Position numbers and translations under genes: made by a program. From Streptomyces rubradiris (lineage in GTDB: Bacteria > Actinomycetota > Actinomycetes > Streptomycetales > Streptomycetaceae), in contig NZ_BNEA01000001.1 in assembly GCF_016860525.1 (NCBI RefSeq), forward strand, positions 806,001 through 870,000: DNA of 64,000 nucleotides, in the 5' to 3' direction. Numbering within the stretch: position 1 is the first letter of the stretch; each line of letters begins with the position of its first letter. Below, piece by piece: positions 42,849-50,675 of this stretch. Below the pieces are notes generated by a model that was given only the letters and a program-made list of their open reading frames with translations, did no database searches and was not told the DNA's origin.

Positions 42849-43415
42849 CTAGTCCGTGGCCGGACGGCAGCTTCCCGGGCGCCCGCCCCGCGGGACCGTG
42901 AAGGAGGTGAGCGGGGCGGTGCCCGGGGCGAGGGCCCGCCAGGTGGTGCCGTGCCAGGTGAGGGCGGCGACCGCGGAGGTCCGGAACCCGGCCCGAACCC
43001 GCTCCGGCGGGACGTCGAGCCCGTCGGCGGCCGGCACCGCCACCAGCTCCACCAGGCCGGGGTCGTGCCCGATCAGCAGCAGGGTCCGCACCTCGGCCGG
43101 CGCCTCGCGCACCACCTCCAGCACCTGCGGTACGCCCGCCGCGTACAGCCGCCGGTCGTAGCGCACGGGCGGCGGCTCGGCCCACTCGGCGGAGACCAGC
43201 TCCCAGGTACGGCGGGCCCGTACGGCGGGGGAGCACAGGGCGAGGCCGGGCCGCAAACCGGCGGCGGCGAGGGCGCGCCCGGCGGCCGGGGCGTCCCGCA
43301 GCCCGCGGGGCGCGAGCGGCCGCAGCCGGTCCCCTACGCCCTCGGGTCAGGCGGACTCGGCGTGCCGCAGCACCCGCAGCCGCAGCAGCGGGCCGGTGCC
43401 CGCCGGTCCCTTCAC
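42849..43415 (-). pseudogene. SixA-type phosphohistidine phosphatase gene with in-frame TGA
   Basis: Histidine-phosphatase family gene broken by one nonsense codon. From GTG 43415 the frame reads through LLRLRVLRHAESA, containing the catalytic RHA, then TGA at 43349-43347. It then continues in the same frame as PEGVGDRLRPLAPRGLRDAP, ALCSPAVRARRTWE and the second His motif LLLIGHDPGLVEL. SixA homologues have Trp at that place (RHAKSAWPEG), so TGG has become TGA. Reading-frame and codon use are otherwise healthy, which suggests a recent mutation or a base-call error. The start overlaps the stop of the upstream gene as GTGA. TTG restarts inside could give a fragment without the catalytic His. 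Confidence 0.85.
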
Positions 43416-44179
43416 CCGGGGCTCCCGAGGTCGCGCACGAGATCCAGGGCGAGCAGGCGGTCGGCGTAGGCGTAGGTCTCGAAGCGGGCGCCGTCGGGGA
43501 TGCCGGGCGCGCCCTCCACCTCCCGCAGGACGCCGAGCACGGCAGGCAGGTCGAGGTCGTCCTCCCAGGCGGCGCGCAACCGGTCGCGCACCTCGCCGGG
43601 GACGGGCCGCGAGGGCCGCCGGGCCCAGCCGGCCACGGCCCGCCGCCACCGGGCGAGGCCGCGCGCGGCCTCCGCCAGCGTGGCGGGGTCCAGACGCGCG
43701 GGTTCGCCGCGCGGTACGGCGAGCAGGGCGAGGCGCAGGGCGGAGGGGTCGGACAGCAGCGCCGTGAGCACGGCCGGGCCGCCCCCCGCGGGCTGCCCGC
43801 CGGCCTCCGGCACCCACTCCACCCCGGCCACCGCCACCACCGGCCCCTCCCCCACCGCCGCCGCGGAGTCCCGCCGGACCACGTGGAGGGCCTGGGCCTC
43901 GCCGAGGCCGGAGGCGAGGTCGCGGCTGAACTCGAAGGGGCGGATGGCCAGGCGGGTGCTGGCCGTGCGCAGTTCCGGCTGGTCGTGGGGGGCGGTGAGG
44001 CCCGTCCAGACCGGGGTACCGCCCAGTTCCAGGGCGCGGACGAGCAGGTCGGCGGTGAGCAGGACCCGCAGGGCCGTCGGGTCCGCACCGAAGGCGTGGG
44101 CCTCGATGCGGGTCAGGCCGCGGCGGGCGGGCGCGGCGGGGACGGGCTCACCGGTTCGGGCGTCGAGGATGCGCAGCAC
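43412..44179 (-). CDS. Conserved protein, weakly like cysteinyl-tRNA synthetase
   Basis: Protein of 255 aa from GTG 44179 (VLRILDARTGEPVPAAPARR). The middle and C-terminal parts (LARWRRAVAGWARRPSRPVP, AWEDDLDLPAVLGVLREVE, YADRLLALDLVRDLG) recall the DALR/anticodon region of CysS. The HIGH and KMSKS ATP-binding motifs of a working synthetase are missing. It is probably a class I synthetase-derived protein with another role. It is coupled by GTGA overlap to the SixA gene and is first in a leftward series running to sbcC. My recognition of the CysS link is moderate. Confidence 0.65.
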   Translation of the reverse strand: MLRILDARTGEPVPAAPARRGLTRIEAHAFGADPTALRVLLTADLLVRALELGGTPVWTGLTAPHDQPELRTASTRLAIRPFEFSRDLASGLGEAQALHVVRRDSAAAVGEGPVVAVAGVEWVPEAGGQPAGGGPAVLTALLSDPSALRLALLAVPRGEPARLDPATLAEAARGLARWRRAVAGWARRPSRPVPGEVRDRLRAAWEDDLDLPAVLGVLREVEGAPGIPDGARFETYAYADRLLALDLVRDLGSPG

Positions 44180-44318
44180 GGGGCGAGCGTAGGGCGGGCC
44201 GGCGGCCGTATGCAGCAGCTTGCGCCGTTTCCGGACAGCGTGCCGGGTACGACGGGAATCCCGGCGCGCCGGAGTGACGTTTCCCCGAGACAGTTCCCGC
44301 AGCCCGAGGAGGCGGCCG

Positions 44319-44726
44319 ATGTACGGCGACGACGCGACGATCCGCAGGATTCTGACCGAGCTGGGCGACACCTGGGCGGTGGTCGGCCTGTCCGCGAACG
44401 AGCGCCGGGCCGCGTACGGCGTGTCCCGGGAACTCCAGCGGTTCGGCAAGCGGATCGTGCCGGTGCACCCCAAGGCCGAGACGGTGCACGGGGAGCGGGG
44501 TTACGCCTCCCTCTCGGACATCCCCTTCGACGTGGATGTGGTCGACGTCTTCGTGAACAGCGCGCTGGCCGGCCCGGTCGCCGACGAGGCCGTGGCGAAG
44601 GGCGCGCGGGCGGTGTGGTTCCAGCTGGGCGTCGTCGACCCGGCCGCCTACGAACGCACCCGGGCGGCGGGCCTGGAGATGGTCATGGACCGCTGCCCGG
44701 CCATCGAGATCCCGCGGCTGGGCTAG
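44319..44726 (+). CDS. CoA-binding domain protein (YccU-like)
   Basis: Protein of 135 aa with a single Rossmann-type CoA-binding domain: TWAVVGLSANERRAAYGVSR, then FGKRIVPVHPKAE and the conserved VDVVDVFVNSALAGPV. The closing MVMDRCPAIEIPRL is diagnostic for the YccU family. The role in cells is not known. ATG 44319 follows GAGGAGG. Its 3' end overlaps the convergent ArsR gene by 44 bp. Confidence 0.92.
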   Translation: MYGDDATIRRILTELGDTWAVVGLSANERRAAYGVSRELQRFGKRIVPVHPKAETVHGERGYASLSDIPFDVDVVDVFVNSALAGPVADEAVAKGARAVWFQLGVVDPAAYERTRAAGLEMVMDRCPAIEIPRLG

Positions 44727-45126
44727 CCCCTTCCGCCCACGGTCCGCGGCCGGAGAAGCGTCCCGCTCGGTGGCCCGTCAGGCGGTGGTCCGCCGTCTTC
44801 AGGGCCTCCTCGACCAGGCGCCGCAGGTGTCCGTGGCGCAGGGAGTAGATCACTCGGCGGCCCTCCTTGCGGGTGTCCACCAGACCGGCGAGCCGCAGCC
44901 GGGCCAGGTGCTGGCTGACGGCCGGGCGGGCGGCGCCGCACGCCTCGGTGAGCGTGGTGACGTCGGCCTCGCCCGCCGTCAGGGCGTACAGCAGGGCGAG
45001 GCGGGTGCGGTCGCCGAGCAGGGCCAGGAGGTCGGCGGCGACGGCGAAGCGCTCCTCTTCGGTTTCCTCACCCGCGCTGTGCTCGTGCGCATCGTGCGCA
45101 GGTGATAGGTGCATGCGTGCGCTCAT
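44683..45126 (-). CDS. ArsR/SmtB-family metal-responsive repressor
   Basis: Winged-helix repressor of about 147 aa with LLALLGDRTRLALLYALTAG then VTTLTEACGAARPAVSQHLA and the wing GLVDTRKEGRRVIYSLRHGH. A His-rich N-terminus (MHLSPAHDAHEH) could bind Zn, Ni or Co. The start is ATG 45126 or ATG 45114. The reading frame continues about 30 residues beyond the usual end into the 3' part of the convergent CoA-binding gene, which looks like loss of an earlier stop. It diverges from a CDF transporter gene and presumably represses it. Confidence 0.88.
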   Translation of the reverse strand: MSARMHLSPAHDAHEHSAGEETEEERFAVAADLLALLGDRTRLALLYALTAGEADVTTLTEACGAARPAVSQHLARLRLAGLVDTRKEGRRVIYSLRHGHLRRLVEEALKTADHRLTGHRAGRFSGRGPWAEGASPAAGSRWPGSGP

Positions 45127-45133
45127 ACGCACG
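45116..45133. promoter_or_regulatory. Inverted repeat at the ArsR/CDF promoter
   Basis: CGTGCG-ctcata-CGCACG (arms 45116-45121 and 45128-45133) overlaps the arsR start codon and lies 44 bp upstream of the CDF start. The 6-bp arms and spacing suit an ArsR dimer. Confidence 0.5.
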
Positions 45134-45176
45134 TAATGGCCGCGCGTCCACTCCCGTCCACCGGAAGGGGACCGAC

Positions 45177-45722
45177 GTGAGCGACCGGCACCATCGCGAC
45201 CACGGCCGCCAACACCCGCACCTCGGACACACATCGCCCCACGGACATGACCACGGCCACGGGCACGGGCGCCTCCACCGTGGCCCGCTCCGCCGCTTCG
45301 GCCATCTGCTCGCCCCGCATTCGCACGAGACGGCCGACAAGCTGGATCCGGCGCTGGCGATCACGGCGGCGATCGTGCTGGTGCTGCGGGACGCGGCGCG
45401 GGAGGTGTTCCGGCGGGTGCTGGACGCCGTCGACCCGGCGCTGGTGGACCGGGCCGAGCGGGCGGTGCGCGCGGTCGAGGGGGTGCGCGGGGTGGGCGAA
45501 CTGCGGCCGCGCTGGATCGGGCACCGGCTGCGGGCCGAACTCGCGGTGGTGGTGGACCCCGAGGCCACGCTACGACAGGCACACGCGATCGCCGTCGAGG
45601 CCGAACACGCCCTGCTGCACGCCGTGCCGAACCTGACGGCGGCCTTGGTCCATGCCGACCCGGCGCCCGCCCCGGGCGAGACGGACCCCCATCTGGCGCT
45701 GGCCCACCACCTCACGGGGTGA
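45177..45722 (+). pseudogene. CDF metal-efflux gene with the membrane domain deleted
   Basis: Frame of 181 aa from GTG 45177 (GGAAGGGG upstream). It begins like a CDF transporter with a His-rich head (HLGHTSPHGHDHGHGHG) and APHSHETADKLDPAL. Near residue 61 (about 45357) it jumps straight to the end of the last membrane helix and the cytoplasmic domain (AITAAIVLVLRDAAREVFRR, then AVDPALVDRAERAVRAVEGV). A normal protein has six membrane helices between these parts, roughly 200 residues. The deletion keeps the frame. The product cannot transport as a CDF, though it could still bind metal. Codon use is normal, so the event looks recent. Confidence 0.8.
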
Positions 45723-45752
45723 CCGGCGGCAAGGCCCGTGGCGCACGGCGGC

Positions 45753-46310
45753 TCACACCACCCCGAGCCCCTCCAGCACGGTGGCGCCGGGGAGTTCGGC
45801 GAGGGCCTTGCCGGGGATCAGGAGCTTGCCGCGCCGGCGTCCGCTGCCGATCACGACGTAGGGCAGGTCGACCACGGCCGAGTCCACCAACACCGGCCAG
45901 TCGGCGGGCAGTCCGAGCGGGGTGATACCGCCGTACTCCATGCCGGTCTCGCCGGTCGCCGTCTCCATCGGGGCGAACGACGCCTTGCGGGCCCCCAGTT
46001 GACGGCGGACGACACCGTTGACGTCGGCCCGGGCGGTGGACGGCACCACACAGGCGGCCAGCCGGGTCTCACCGGCCCGCTTGCCCGCGACCACCACGCA
46101 GTTCGCCGACCGCTCCAGCAGGTCCCGGCCGTAGTGCTCCACGAACGTGGCGGTGTCGGCCCAGCGCGGGTCGGTGTCGACGTAGAGGATCTGGTCGGCC
46201 GGGACCGTGCCCTGCCAGGCGCGTACGGCGTCGGCGACGGGGGCGGTCAGCTCGTCGAGGCAGTCCGGGGCGGGGGTGGCGGTGGTGAAGTCTCCGATGG
46301 GCGCGCGCAT
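45753..46310 (-). CDS. YbaK/EbsC-family aminoacyl-tRNA editing protein
   Basis: Protein of 185 aa with the YbaK fold. Family segments are SANCVVVAGKRAGETRLAACVV (with the conserved Lys), MEYGGITPLGLPADWPVLVD and the closing VVIGSGRRRGKLLIPGKALA. Such proteins deacylate mischarged Cys- or Ala-tRNAs (Pro or other) in trans. ATG 46310 is the likely start. It converges with the deleted CDF gene 30 bp away. Confidence 0.9.
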   Translation of the reverse strand: MRAPIGDFTTATPAPDCLDELTAPVADAVRAWQGTVPADQILYVDTDPRWADTATFVEHYGRDLLERSANCVVVAGKRAGETRLAACVVPSTARADVNGVVRRQLGARKASFAPMETATGETGMEYGGITPLGLPADWPVLVDSAVVDLPYVVIGSGRRRGKLLIPGKALAELPGATVLEGLGVV

Positions 46311-46477
46311 GAACGCACGCTAACAAGACCGGCCGCACCGCCGTACCGGCGTCTTACGGAACGGACGGGCCCGGGGCGCGGACGGGCGTACGGCGTGGAC
46401 GGGCGGGCGTACGCCGACAGGCGGGCGTACGGCACGGACAGGTCTACGGCACGGAGGGGGTCGCCGCAGGAGCGGTC

Positions 46478-46553
46478 CTCGGCGCGCGGGCGGGCGCGCT
46501 CACGGCACGGGTGGTCTCGGTGCGCGGGCGGGCGCGCTCACGGCACGGGTGGT
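46478..46553. repeat. 38-bp tandem duplication at the end of the XRE-cupin gene
   Basis: Units 46478-46515 and 46516-46553 are identical except for one C/T difference. The second unit includes the stop codon (46538-46540) and last codons of the leftward XRE-cupin gene, so the 3' end of the gene has been copied into the spacer. Irregular GGGCGTACGGC-type repeats continue at 46381-46445. Confidence 0.85.
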
Positions 46554-47110
46554 ACGGACACGGCCATCACCATCTCCACGGGCAGCTCGCCCTGGTTGCC
46601 GTACCAGTGCGGGACGTCGGCCTCGAAGGAGGCGCTGGCGCCGGTCGGCACGCGGTACTCCGTGCCGTCCACGGCGAGCGTCAGCTCGCCCGCGGTGACA
46701 TGGACCAGCTCGACCGTGCCGCCGCGGTGCGGCTCGGAAGGGCTGATGTCCCCCGGCATCAGCCGCCAGTCCCACATCTCCAGCGGTCCGGGAGCCTCGG
46801 TGCCGGCGAGCAGCCGGTTGTAGCTGCCGGCCTTGGTGTGCCAGAGCCGTACGGCCCGTTCGGCGGGGACGATCCGCACCTTCGGGCCCCGCTCGTAGTC
46901 GAGCAGCGCGGTGATGCTGACGCCGAGCGCGTCGCCGATCTTGACGACCGTGCCGATGCTCGGGTTGGTGCGGGCCTGCTCGATCTGGATGAGCATGCCG
47001 CGGCTGACGCCGGCCCGGGCGGCGAGCACGTCCAGCGTGAAGCCGCGCACCGCGCGCCAGTGCTTGACGTTGCGCGCCAGGGTCTGGGTCAGGAGTTCTA
47101 GGTCCGACAC
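46538..47110 (-). CDS. XRE-family regulator with C-terminal cupin domain
   Basis: Regulator of 190 aa with HTH (NVKHWRAVRGFTLDVLAARA, GVSRGMLIQIEQARTNPSIG) and a cupin barrel (VELVHVTAGELTLAVDGTEY, then PHWYGNQGELPVEMVM). Such proteins sense small metabolites and commonly control a divergent transporter, here an EamA exporter. I chose GTG 47110; a start at 47158 would run into the operator-like DNA. The last codons lie within a 38-bp tandem duplication. Confidence 0.9.
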   Translation of the reverse strand: MSDLELLTQTLARNVKHWRAVRGFTLDVLAARAGVSRGMLIQIEQARTNPSIGTVVKIGDALGVSITALLDYERGPKVRIVPAERAVRLWHTKAGSYNRLLAGTEAPGPLEMWDWRLMPGDISPSEPHRGGTVELVHVTAGELTLAVDGTEYRVPTGASASFEADVPHWYGNQGELPVEMVMAVSVPPVP

Positions 47111-47218
47111 ATGGGGTCCAATATCGAGGGAGTTCAATATTTTAGTAGTGGAGTGCAATCTGGTGAACTACGGTGAGGTGCACCCGACCGTTCACCGAAC
47201 TGTACTGCGAGGCAGGCC
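47111..47218. promoter_or_regulatory. AT-rich divergent promoter of the XRE-cupin and EamA genes
   Basis: Unusually AT-rich for this genome. CAATAT occurs at 47119-47124 and 47135-47140 (16 bp apart), with a related GCAATC at 47154. A 7-bp inverted repeat GGTGAAC (47162-47168)/GTTCACC (47190-47196) lies nearer the EamA gene. These are candidate sites for the XRE-cupin regulator. Confidence 0.45.
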
Positions 47219-48076
47219 ATGACAGCACTCTTCGCCCTGCTCACCAGCCTTCTGTGGGGGTTGGCCGACTTCGGCGGCGGACTGCTGACCCGGCGCACCC
47301 CGGCGCTGACGGTGGTGGTCGTCTCCCAGGGCATCGCGGCGGTCGTGCTCGGCGCCATCGTGCTGGCCACCGGCGGCTGGAGCGAGGCCGGACCCCGGCT
47401 CTGGTTCGCGTTCGCGGCCGGCCTGGTGGGGCCGGTGGCCCTGCTCTGCTTCTACCAGGCCCTCGCGCTCGGCCCGATGGGCGTGGTCTCGCCGCTGGCC
47501 ACCCTCAGCGTCGCCGTGCCCGTCGGTGTCGGACTCGTGCTCGGCGAGCGGCCGGGGCTGTTCCAGGCCGTCGGCAGCGCCGTCGCCGTCACCGGGGTCG
47601 TCCTCGCGGGCGGGCCGCAGCTGCGGGGCACGGCCGTGCAGCGGCGCACGATCCTGATGACACTGGTCGCGGCGATCGGCTTCGGCACGGTGTTCGCGCT
47701 GATCGCGGAGGCGTCCACCACGGTGACCGGGCTGTTCCTCGCGCTGTTCGTACAGCGGGTGACGGACGTGGTGGTGGGCGGGGCCGCGCTCGTCGTCTCG
47801 GTGCGGCGCGGCGGGGCCGCCGTACCGGAGGGCGGGTTCCGGTGGGGTTCGCTGCCCGCGCTGGCGTTCGTCGGGCTCGCCGACGTCGCCGCCAACGGCA
47901 CTTACGCGATGGCCACCCGGAGCGGCCCGGTCACCGTCGCGGCCGTGCTCGCCTCCCTGTACCCGGTGGTGACCGCCCTGGCCGCACTCGGCTTCCTCAA
48001 GGAGCGGCTGCGCGGCATCCAGACGGCGGGCGCGGGCCTGGCCCTGCTGGGCACACTGCTGCTGGCTACGGGCTGA
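47219..48076 (+). CDS. EamA/DMT-superfamily exporter
   Basis: Membrane protein of 285 aa with about ten helices in two EamA repeats: the first begins FALLTSLLWGLADFGGGLLT, the second around LMTLVAAIGFGTVFALIAEA. The ends of the repeats show the typical PLATLSVAVPVGVGLVLGER and LYPVVTALAALGFLKERLRG. DMT exporters move amino acids or small metabolites; the substrate is unknown. It is transcribed divergently from the XRE-cupin gene and is probably its target. ATG 47219 lies behind GAGGCAGG. Confidence 0.92.
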   Translation: MTALFALLTSLLWGLADFGGGLLTRRTPALTVVVVSQGIAAVVLGAIVLATGGWSEAGPRLWFAFAAGLVGPVALLCFYQALALGPMGVVSPLATLSVAVPVGVGLVLGERPGLFQAVGSAVAVTGVVLAGGPQLRGTAVQRRTILMTLVAAIGFGTVFALIAEASTTVTGLFLALFVQRVTDVVVGGAALVVSVRRGGAAVPEGGFRWGSLPALAFVGLADVAANGTYAMATRSGPVTVAAVLASLYPVVTALAALGFLKERLRGIQTAGAGLALLGTLLLATG

Positions 48077-48293
48077 GCCGCCGAAGGCGGCGGTCACGCG
48101 GGGGGCCGGTGCCGTCGGCGGGGAGGTCGGACGGGTGGCTCGTGGTCCAGCGGTGGTGGGCAGGAGGGCGAGGATGCCGGCGGTCAGGAGGGGGCACCGG
48201 GCGCGGCGGCGGTCTTCGTACGGCGGCTGTAGCGGTCGACGAGCCGGTCCGGGCGCCGGTTTCCGGCACCGGTTCGCGGCCGGGAGGTCGCCG

Positions 48294-49058
48294 TCAGCCG
48301 TCGGGGTCCAGCGCGGCCAGCCGGGCCACCGCCTCCTCGTCCAGGTCGGCCAGCGCGCGCAGCTGGCCCGGTGTGATGTCGTCCGGTATCGGCACCGGCG
48401 CGGGCGTGCGCAGCGGCGGCTGCCAGCCGGTGTCGGGCGTCCAGCGCCGTACGACCTTGGCGGGCGCCCCGGCCACCACCGCGTGGTCCGGCACCGTGCC
48501 CCGGACCACCGCGCCGGCCGCCACGACCACGTTCCGGCCGATCCGCGCCCCCGGCAGGATCACCGCGCCGGTGCCGATCCAGCAGCCCGGCCCGATCTCG
48601 ACCGGCTCCATGCGCGGCCACTGCTTGCCGATGGGCTGGTGCGGGTCGTCGTAGGAGTGGTTGGTGGAGGTGACGTAGACGTACGGGCCGAAGTAGCAGT
48701 CGCTGCCGATGGTGACCGTGGTGTCCGCGATGACGTGGCTGCCGCGGCCGAGGACCACGCCGTCGCCGATGCGCAGGATCGGGTCCGGGCCGAGGTCCAG
48801 GTCGGGCATCAGGCCCGCGGTGAGGGTCACCTGCTCCCCGATGATGCAGTACGACCCGAGCCGGATCCACGGTTCGCCGAAGATCGTGCCGAGCGGGAAG
48901 GCCAGCCGGGTGTGCTCGCCGATGGCGCCGAAGCGGAAACGGCCGGGGTGCTCGGCCGTCACCGAGCCCGTGCGCCGCACCCACGCCCAGCCCGCGTGGA
49001 CGGCGCGCTGGGCCAGGCGCTGACGCCAGGATGAGAACGTGTTCTTGCGCTGCGGCAC
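48294..49058 (-). CDS. Left-handed beta-helix acyltransferase
   Basis: Hexapeptide-repeat acyltransferase of 254 aa. Hexads are visible in LRIGDGVVLGRGSHVIADTT, IGSDCYFGPYVYV, then IGPGCWIGTGAVILPGARIG and NVVVAAGAVVRGTVPDHAVV. The active-site His lies in TSTNHSYDDP, as in CysE/LacA-type enzymes. The C-terminal 50 residues are a helical tail (LRALADLDEEAVARLAALD). The acceptor is unknown; sugar or cell-wall precursors are plausible. The start is GTG 49058 and it diverges from the gamma-carbonic-anhydrase-like gene. Confidence 0.88.
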   Translation of the reverse strand: MPQRKNTFSSWRQRLAQRAVHAGWAWVRRTGSVTAEHPGRFRFGAIGEHTRLAFPLGTIFGEPWIRLGSYCIIGEQVTLTAGLMPDLDLGPDPILRIGDGVVLGRGSHVIADTTVTIGSDCYFGPYVYVTSTNHSYDDPHQPIGKQWPRMEPVEIGPGCWIGTGAVILPGARIGRNVVVAAGAVVRGTVPDHAVVAGAPAKVVRRWTPDTGWQPPLRTPAPVPIPDDITPGQLRALADLDEEAVARLAALDPDG

Positions 49059-49167
49059 GCGCTCACGTTACTCACCGGTTGTCCCCGGCGAGAGGCCGGG
49101 CCGCTGTGATCTTTGCCCCACCCGGTGTCGTACGGTTCGGGCACGGCACGCACACAAGGAGACAGTG

Positions 49168-49695
49168 ATGACGCGGAAGGCGCTGATCATGGGCATCGGG
49201 GGCAAGGAACCCCAGGTCGATCCGGAGGCGTTCGTGGCACCCACGGCGTCCGTGGTCGGGGACGTCACACTGCACGAGGGGGCCAGTGTCTGGTACGGGG
49301 CCGTCGTGCGCGGGGACATAGAGAAGATCACCGTGGGGGCGCGGGCCAATGTGCAGGACAACGTCACCCTGCACGCCGACCCCGGGTTCCCGGTGCGCAT
49401 CGGGGAGCGGGTGTCCATCGGGCACAACGCGGTGGTGCACGGGGCGACCGTGGAGGAGGACTGCCTGATCGGGATGGGCGCGACCGTGCTGAACGGGGCG
49501 GTGATCGGGGCGGGCTCGCTGGTGGCCGCCCAGGCACTGGTGCCGCAGGGGATGGTGGTGCCGCCCGGGTCGCTGGTGGCGGGCGTACCGGCGAAGGTGC
49601 GGCGGACCCTGACGGAGGAGGAGCGGGAGGGCGTGGTCCTCAACGGCACGCTGTACGCCGATCTGGCGAAGGCGCATCGCGAGGTGCACGAGTAA
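49168..49695 (+). CDS. Gamma-carbonic anhydrase family protein
   Basis: Left-handed beta-helix protein of 175 aa with the three zinc-ligand histidines of gamma carbonic anhydrases at about H69 (VTLHADPG), H86 and H91 (IGHNAVVHG). Hexapeptide repeats run from PTASVVGDVTLHEGASVWYG to VPPGSLVAGVPAKVRRTL. Whether it hydrates CO2 or acts as a related transferase (PaaY/CaiE type) cannot be decided from sequence. ATG 49168 follows AAGGAGA. Confidence 0.9.
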   Translation: MTRKALIMGIGGKEPQVDPEAFVAPTASVVGDVTLHEGASVWYGAVVRGDIEKITVGARANVQDNVTLHADPGFPVRIGERVSIGHNAVVHGATVEEDCLIGMGATVLNGAVIGAGSLVAAQALVPQGMVVPPGSLVAGVPAKVRRTLTEEEREGVVLNGTLYADLAKAHREVHE

Positions 49696-49765
49696 GAAGG
49701 GGTGTACGGGGGGACGAGCCGGGGTGGGCGAGCAAGGGGTGCTTCCGCCCGGCGCCGCCGCCGGT

Positions 49766-50422
49766 TCACTCCCCGGCGTTCACGGGCTCCGCTTCCGCTT
49801 GTCGCTGCTCCGTCTGCGACTGGGCCTTCTTCGCCTTGCGCTTGAGGATCAGCATGGAGCCGAGTCCGATGAGGACGGCCACGCCCAGGCCGACGTAGGA
49901 GAAGCGCTTCAGCCAGTCCTCGGCGACGATGCCGACGTAGTAGATGACGGCCGTGGTCCCCCCGGCCCAGCAGATGCCGCCGAGGACGTTGGCGATCAGG
50001 AACTTCCAGTACGGCATGTGCAGGACGCCCGCGAGGGGACCGGCGAAGATGCGCAGCAGGGCGACGAAGCGGCCGAAGAAGACCGCCCACATGCCCCACT
50101 TCTCGAAGGACCGCTCGGCGGTGGCCACATGGCCCGCGCTGAAGTGGCGTGGGAACTTCTTGGCGAGCCAGGCCAGCAGCGGGCGTCCGCCCTTGCGGCC
50201 GATGGCGTAGCCGATCGAGTCGCCGATCACCGCTCCGGCGGTCGCGCAGGCGCCGAGGATGACCGGATTGACGCCGGTGTGCTGCGACGACATCAGGGCC
50301 GCCGAGACCAGGACGATCTCGCCCGGCAACGGGATGCCCAGGCTCTCGAATCCGATCACCAGGGCCACCACGGCGTAGACGGCGGCGGCAGGCACCGAGT
50401 CGAGCCATTCCTGGACGTGCAC
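49766..50422 (-). CDS. DedA-family membrane protein
   Basis: Membrane protein of 218 aa of the DedA/VTT superfamily, linked to lipid flipping and membrane homeostasis. The family core is FESLGIPLPGEIVLVSAALM, then GDSIGYAIGRKGGRPLLAWL and FFGRFVALLRIFAGPLAGVL, followed by two further helices. The C-terminus is basic then acidic (KRKAKKAQSQTEQRQAEAE). The start is GTG 50422 behind GGGGAGGAA. Confidence 0.92.
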   Translation of the reverse strand: MHVQEWLDSVPAAAVYAVVALVIGFESLGIPLPGEIVLVSAALMSSQHTGVNPVILGACATAGAVIGDSIGYAIGRKGGRPLLAWLAKKFPRHFSAGHVATAERSFEKWGMWAVFFGRFVALLRIFAGPLAGVLHMPYWKFLIANVLGGICWAGGTTAVIYYVGIVAEDWLKRFSYVGLGVAVLIGLGSMLILKRKAKKAQSQTEQRQAEAEPVNAGE

Positions 50423-50675
50423 CGCCGGTTCCTCCCCTGTCGCTGACCTTGTTGTCCTGCGTGTCCGGGCCCCGGCATGCAAAGCGCGGCCCAAGGGAAG
50501 GCTACCTGGTCGGCGCCGAACGGCCGCCTGCCCGCCCGCCCGGCGGCACCGTTCCGCCCGCACGCCTTACGTTTCCGGACATCCCCGTGTCACGCGGGAG
50601 GGGAAGGCTCCACGCGGTTTCGCCCGGCCCGCTCCCCCAGGCCCGCAGGGGCCCGCCGCGGAAGGACGACGTCCC

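Noticed and set aside
43347..43349. Selenocysteine insertion at the TGA in the SixA gene
   Set aside because: The position is Trp in the family, not Cys, and no hairpin of the SECIS type is evident right after it.
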